Assembly (NCBI GenBank): GCA_023443225.1
Contig: JAEZVF010000043.1
Coordinates: 1-28,009 of the forward strand
Length of the DNA stretch: 28,009 bases
DNA from: Bacillota bacterium
GTDB lineage: Bacteria > Bacillota > Clostridia > Lachnospirales > Lachnospiraceae
Direction: 5' to 3'
This document shows positions 24,401-28,009 of the stretch, one piece after another. The stretch's first letter is position 1. Each line of letters opens with the position of its first letter. The translations under genes were made by a program, and so were the position numbers. The notes below the pieces were generated by a model. It worked only from the letters and a program-made list of their open reading frames with translations. It had not been told where the DNA came from and did no database searches.

Positions 24401-25483
24401 ATGAAAAAAGAGAATAGAACAGAATTAAGAATTTTAAAAACAGTTTTATGGTTATACATTTTACTTTGTTTTATTATTGCAGGTTTAAACTATGGCTACG
24501 CAAAGAAGGCAACACCTGAAGTGGCAAAATTTATTTATTCATTTTGGCACTTTTATGAAAATTGGATCAAAACTATAATTATTATAATCTGTAGTTTTCT
24601 AACGATCAGAATTATCAGAACTTCTCAAGATACTACGATGAGAAAAAGAAACTTGATTGGATTTACTGTAGCTGCATTCATAGTACATATTATTACGCCT
24701 ATCCTACTTCATAATAAGGAAATTTACTTTTTTACCATGCCACTGCCTTGGACAACAACACCACTTCAATTATTATATACGGATACCTCCTTTTACCAAA
24801 GCCGTGTCCCAATATGGGGAGTAGCAGGAATTACAGCAGCTCTTATCGTCTATATTTGTCATAGTGCATTCATTCTCATAGGAACCATGTTGTTTGGAAG
24901 ACGTCTACAATGCTCAACTTTGTGCTTATTTAATGGGTTTGCGGCAGAAGTATTTGCGCCGGCTTTCCCACTTGTAGGGAAAAAGAAAGAAACGAAGCCT
25001 TACTTACTAAAAGTATTTGGTGTATTACGGTGGGTTTTCTTTATTGCTGCTTTATTAATCACTACATGGTGGATTTTGTTTTTATTAGGGGTTCAGATAC
25101 CAGGAAATCATCATTTCATCAGTGGCCTGGAGACATTCCGATATCTTTGTACCGAATTATTGCTGGCAATGTTTTTTTGGGTGGTTTTAATGGGAAGAGG
25201 CTATTGTCATTACTGTCCGTTAGGAACAATCCTGGCATTATACGGCAGAGCTGTTGGTCAGCAGATATCTTCTGATGAAACGAAATGTATTCAATGCGGA
25301 AAATGTAATCGAGCTTGTCCTATGACAATCGATATAAAAACCCCTGCCAAGACAGCAAAACCTTCGAAAGACATCCGTTGCGTTGGATGTGGACATTGTG
25401 TAGATGTCTGCCCTACGAAGACACTAAGATATACAACTGCTTTCTTAAGTTGGATAAAAAAAAGAAAGAGCTTAGGTAAATAA
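24401..25483 (+). CDS. NapH/NosR-like membrane 4Fe-4S protein
   Basis: Integral membrane electron-transfer protein of 360 residues with about six helices and a C-terminal double ferredoxin domain. Membrane-embedded cysteine motifs are FGRRLQCSTLC (Cys171, Cys175) and GRGYCHYCPLGT (Cys269, Cys272), the CxxxC and CxxCP pair of the NapH/NosR/RdxA group. Two [4Fe-4S] sites follow: Cys296, 299, 302, 306 (CIQCGKCNRACP) and Cys327, 330, 333, 337 (CVGCGHCVDVCP). Unlike NosR it lacks an FMN-binding domain. Such proteins pass electrons between the membrane and a partner redox enzyme; no partner is visible in this window other than the nearby flavoprotein, which lies behind a terminator. AAGGTG ribosome binding site. 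Followed by the TPR-protease gene after 30 bases, so they may form an operon. Confidence 0.88.
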   Translation: MKKENRTELRILKTVLWLYILLCFIIAGLNYGYAKKATPEVAKFIYSFWHFYENWIKTIIIIICSFLTIRIIRTSQDTTMRKRNLIGFTVAAFIVHIITPILLHNKEIYFFTMPLPWTTTPLQLLYTDTSFYQSRVPIWGVAGITAALIVYICHSAFILIGTMLFGRRLQCSTLCLFNGFAAEVFAPAFPLVGKKKETKPYLLKVFGVLRWVFFIAALLITTWWILFLLGVQIPGNHHFISGLETFRYLCTELLLAMFFWVVLMGRGYCHYCPLGTILALYGRAVGQQISSDETKCIQCGKCNRACPMTIDIKTPAKTAKPSKDIRCVGCGHCVDVCPTKTLRYTTAFLSWIKKRKSLGK

Positions 25484-25513
25484 CAAAAATAACAAAGGAA
25501 TGGTAAAAGATAA

Positions 25514-27724
25514 ATGAGGGGAAAATTAGGAAAATTAAATTTGTTAATTTTAATTCGAATTGTCCTGCTAATTACGTTAGCTGTTTTCGTATGTGGTTGT
25601 CGCTCAAATACTACGATTTCAGAAAAATCTGAAATGGAGCAAACTTTATCAAATGAGTATTATGTTAAGGGACGGACTTTGCTGGAGGAAGGAAAACCGG
25701 AAGAGGCAATTGAATTCTATTTGGCAGCTCTAGAGGATATCGATAACAATTACCAAACAATGCCATTTATTATAGAAAGTGTTTTGAATAATATCTATAG
25801 TAGTTTAAGTGAAGCTTATTATCAGTTATATGAATATGAACTAAGCTTGGAATATATTGAAAAGGCATTTGAGATAATGCCAAATGAATATTATGAGTAC
25901 ATTAACCGAGGTAATTCCTTTTATAGTCTAGGAAGAAGTGATGAGGCAGAAGCCGATTATCTGAAAGCTCTTTCCTTGAATGAGAATGCAAAGTATGCCA
26001 TCTATGGACTGGGTGGTTTGTATTATGATTCCGGAAGATATGAGGAGGCTTTAGTAAAGTTTCAAAAATACAGAGAGTATGATGAAGCGGATATGGATGC
26101 CATTTTATACATCTTAGATTGCTATGAGGCTATGGGAAGCAATGAGGATGGTTTAGCTTTTGTTGATGAAATGCTTGTGAATAACAGCACAAATTATGAT
26201 TTACTAAAATCTAAGGGGGAATTCTTACAGGCCATTCGTAGTTATGAAGAAGCAGAGTCTTATTATAAAGAACTGATGAAAACTCATGATGGTGATATGG
26301 AAGTTAGCTTATTACTAGGTGAATTCTACTATTATAATTCAAAATATAAAAATGCCCTTACCCATTTTAAGGAACTTTCAGAAGCTACACCTTCGGATGA
26401 AAGAGTGGCAAGGTGGGTTATTAATTGTTATGAAGCACTAGATGATTATGATGGAGCTATGGATTATTATCAAGCTATAATTGAGAATGGATATGAATCA
26501 TATGAAATCTATGAGGCAATAGGCGATTTACATTTAAATAGTTATAGGTATATGGAGGCTATTCCATATTTTGAAGAAGCGATTCGAATTAACAGTGAAG
26601 ACGCATCAGCACATATTAATATATTGTTTGGATTGTATTGCGGTAAACGTTATTCCAGATGCATTGAATATGGTAAATCCGTAATGAAAAACTTTTCATC
26701 GGAAGTAGATATTCCATGGTATATTGGAGAGTGCTACTATGCCTTAAGTGATTATGAAGAGGCAATGAAATATTTTAGGCTCGCACTTGAATTGGATCAG
26801 AACAATGAAGGAATATTAGCAGATGCAGCCGAAGTTTGTTTGCGTAAGGAAGATTATGAGGAAGCAGAAGTATATGCAGAGCAGTGTCTTAAGATGAATG
26901 AAGAAAATGAAATCGCTTTATCTGTTATTGATTCGATTGCACTTAAACAAAATCCGATTGGAAAACAGTTAGAAATGTTTATAAAGGACAGTTATCTATA
27001 TTCTGATGATTTTACCAGTTCAGAGGATATTAATGAAATATTTGTAGAGGACGACATATCCAATACCGAAATTACAAAGGCAATAGAAAAAATAAAACAA
27101 CCTGACGATATGTTTACTTTTGTTATTCATGATGAAGAGTATGATACTCTTTCCGATCTTATGGCGGAGGAGATTGAATACAGAGTAGATGGTAATAGTG
27201 TCTATCTAAGAATTAACGGATTTTATACAAATACAGACAATAATGTAATTGAAATACTGGATTCCATTGAGGATACAGAGAACAAAACACTAATCTTTGA
27301 TTTGAGAGATAATACGGGGGGACTGACAGATTGTGCAAATAACATTTTAGATGTATTATTAGGCGATTGCGTTACTAGCACATTAATCAGCAAGGAAGGC
27401 TACACCTACAATTATTATTCCGATGCGTCACGATTAAAATTTAAGAAAATCTATATCTTTGTGAATGGTTATACAGCAAGCGCTTCCGAATTATTAACTT
27501 TGGGATTAAAGACTTATCTAAATAATGTAACGATAGTAGGAAGTAAAACCTACGGAAAAGGGGTAGGCCAGATTGTTTTTGAAGACAAAGAAAGAAAGCT
27601 GATGGTTTATCTGGTTAACCATTATTGGAATGTAAGAGAGCAAAATATTATGAGTACAAGTATAACTCCTGATGTTAAAGTAAACTCTGATAAATTAGAG
27701 GACTATATGAAAAAAGTGAAATAA
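25514..27724 (+). CDS. TPR-repeat lipoprotein with C-terminal S41 peptidase domain
   Basis: Protein of 736 residues. The N-terminus is a lipoprotein signal with lipobox VCGC, so the mature protein is tethered to the outside of the membrane. About ten TPR repeats (about 40-470), with repeated motifs like YYELAxxYxxxG and AIxYFEEAI, form a long peptide-binding solenoid. The C-terminus (about 545-736) is a tail-specific protease (S41) core: DLRDNTGG, NGYTASASELL with nucleophile candidate Ser656, and GSKTYGKGVGQ with Lys682, the Ser-Lys pair spaced 26 residues, one more than in E. coli Tsp. No PDZ domain is seen; the TPR stack may replace it as substrate selector. Fusion of TPR and S41 is uncommon, and function is inferred. 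AAAGGA ribosome site about 13 bases upstream is slightly distant. Confidence 0.88.
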   Translation: MRGKLGKLNLLILIRIVLLITLAVFVCGCRSNTTISEKSEMEQTLSNEYYVKGRTLLEEGKPEEAIEFYLAALEDIDNNYQTMPFIIESVLNNIYSSLSEAYYQLYEYELSLEYIEKAFEIMPNEYYEYINRGNSFYSLGRSDEAEADYLKALSLNENAKYAIYGLGGLYYDSGRYEEALVKFQKYREYDEADMDAILYILDCYEAMGSNEDGLAFVDEMLVNNSTNYDLLKSKGEFLQAIRSYEEAESYYKELMKTHDGDMEVSLLLGEFYYYNSKYKNALTHFKELSEATPSDERVARWVINCYEALDDYDGAMDYYQAIIENGYESYEIYEAIGDLHLNSYRYMEAIPYFEEAIRINSEDASAHINILFGLYCGKRYSRCIEYGKSVMKNFSSEVDIPWYIGECYYALSDYEEAMKYFRLALELDQNNEGILADAAEVCLRKEDYEEAEVYAEQCLKMNEENEIALSVIDSIALKQNPIGKQLEMFIKDSYLYSDDFTSSEDINEIFVEDDISNTEITKAIEKIKQPDDMFTFVIHDEEYDTLSDLMAEEIEYRVDGNSVYLRINGFYTNTDNNVIEILDSIEDTENKTLIFDLRDNTGGLTDCANNILDVLLGDCVTSTLISKEGYTYNYYSDASRLKFKKIYIFVNGYTASASELLTLGLKTYLNNVTIVGSKTYGKGVGQIVFEDKERKLMVYLVNHYWNVREQNIMSTSITPDVKVNSDKLEDYMKKVK

Positions 27725-27741
27725 TCAGAAAAATAAAGAGA

Positions 27742-27774
27742 AAATTTAAGTAAATATTTACAAAGTTTAAATTT
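27742..27774. promoter_or_regulatory. Nested AT-rich dyad upstream of the orphan promoter
   Basis: An inner 12-bp perfect palindrome GTAAATATTTAC (27750-27761) lies inside an outer inverted repeat AAATTTA/TAAATTT (27742-27748, 27768-27774). It is just five bases upstream of the TTGACA -35. The stem lacks G+C and a T-run, so an operator is likelier than a terminator, but it could also weakly stop the protease gene. Confidence 0.4.
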
Positions 27775-27778
27775 ACTC

Positions 27779-27807
27779 TTGACAATTGCTTCAATATTTA
27801 GTACTGT
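27779..27807 (+). promoter_or_regulatory. Consensus promoter for a short transcript
   Basis: Perfect TTGACA (27779-27784), 17-base spacer and TACTGT (27802-27807). A second -10-like TATAAT is at 27824-27829. Only about 35 bases separate the -10 from the next terminator stem, and no ORF fits between them. Confidence 0.6.
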
Positions 27808-27842
27808 TTTGCACATAGATTAATATAATATTGATAAACAAG

Positions 27843-27879
27843 GGCGTTGAATCGTATTTACGATTTTACGCCTTTTTTT
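27843..27879 (+). terminator. Intrinsic terminator used as insertion site
   Basis: A 13-bp stem (27843-27855 with 27860-27872, one mismatch and one G-T pair, base GGCGT/ACGCC) with an ATTT loop is followed by seven Ts (27873-27879). It is a classic Rho-independent terminator. It ends a very short transcript from the promoter at 27779 and lies five bases before a group II intron-like 5' end. Confidence 0.85.
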
Positions 27880-27884
27880 ATATC

Positions 27885-28009
27885 GTGTGTCCAGCAAAGC
27901 TGGACCACGCTAGCCGGTGTAAGTCCGGTCGCGGTAATCGCCAGTGAGCCGTGTAGCCAAACTCGGTGCGTTGCAGTAATGCAGGGTGCTAAGCGAGTGG
28001 GTAAAGTAG
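27885..28009 (+). mobile_element. 5' end of a probable group II intron (class C-like), truncated by window end
   Basis: The sequence begins GTGTG, the group II intron 5' consensus form, followed by hairpin GTCCAGC-AAA-GCTGGAC (27889-27905) and a compact structured GC-rich stretch containing GGTGTAAGTCC, AGCCGTG and AGCC-AAACTCGG, which resembles domain I of bacterial class C introns in motif order (compare their GGTGAGAGTCC and AGCCTAAC). Its GC content is higher than the flanking DNA. Class C introns are known to insert just downstream of Rho-independent terminators, and here the start lies five bases after the T-run. No reverse transcriptase is visible within the window because the element runs off the edge. 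Motif match is by recall, not by covariance model. Confidence 0.68.

Noticed and set aside
25030..25275. Alternative-frame ORF in the membrane Fe-S gene
   Set aside because: Lies wholly inside the conserved gene; the frame shows no domain and no start signal.
27911..27960. Possible cobalamin riboswitch
   Set aside because: GCCGGTGTAAGTCCGG and GCCAGTG look like part of the cobalamin aptamer core, but no B12-box-like segment is seen in the 50 bases that follow and the GTGTG start directly after a terminator fits a group II intron better. The window ends too early for a decisive test.

Overview
The window looks like a stretch of chromosome from a low-GC, endospore-forming anaerobic Firmicute, most likely a Lachnospiraceae/Clostridium relative. 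Reasons: A+T-rich intergenic DNA, strong AGGAGG-type ribosome binding sites, frequent ATGA overlaps between genes, a LysM/GH18 protein of the spore-coat/cortex type, a Csp-like subtilase, a clostridial ferredoxin, an ECF transporter, and no aerobic respiratory genes. The species assignment is inference.

Layout. (1) 1-2500: a tRNA-dihydrouridine synthase gene with a hairpin between its best Shine-Dalgarno and its start, a 64-bp inverted repeat bounded by 6-bp direct repeats, then a convergent LysM-GH18 gene. (2) 2640-4190: a SelO-type protein AMPylase with its own terminator. (3) 4210-11700: a two-component system (OmpR-type regulator plus histidine kinase, + strand) converging with a three-gene minus-strand operon: ABC ATPase, double-FtsX permease, and a membrane-anchored beta-lactamase-fold serine hydrolase. 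The arrangement resembles cell-envelope or antimicrobial-peptide stress modules. A direct repeat of 11-bp period upstream of the ATPase gene could be the regulator's binding site. (4) 11790-12720: a promoter, a leader terminator, a 48-codon ORF and a CarD-like transcription factor. (5) 12723-14458: an AraC regulator overlapping an EamA/DMT exporter. (6) 14620-17960: an M1-family metallopeptidase lipoprotein and a large secreted protein of unknown function. (7) 18064-18252: a small 4Fe-4S ferredoxin. (8) 18410-21553: a complete ECF transporter operon (S, T, A, A') whose substrate cannot be read from sequence. (9) 21605-23345: a Csp-like subtilisin. (10) 23359-24293: a 48-codon ORF of uncertain status and an iron-sulfur flavoprotein-type reductase, ending in a terminator. 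(11) 24316-27724: a strong promoter, a NapH/NosR-like membrane 4Fe-4S protein and a TPR-S41 protease lipoprotein. (12) 27742-28009: an AT-rich dyad, a consensus promoter, a terminator about 35 bp later, and, five bases after its T-run, what looks like the 5' end of a group II intron that continues beyond the window.

Most genes are recognisable households or accessory modules. The less explained parts are the orphan promoter-terminator-intron junction at the right edge, the leader plus 48-codon ORF before the CarD-like gene, the hairpin in the dus leader, the inverted repeat with abutting direct repeats, the unassigned secreted protein, and the ABC/serine hydrolase/TCS module with its candidate operator. 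I did not find a CRISPR array, tRNA, rRNA, complete insertion sequence or phage genes.
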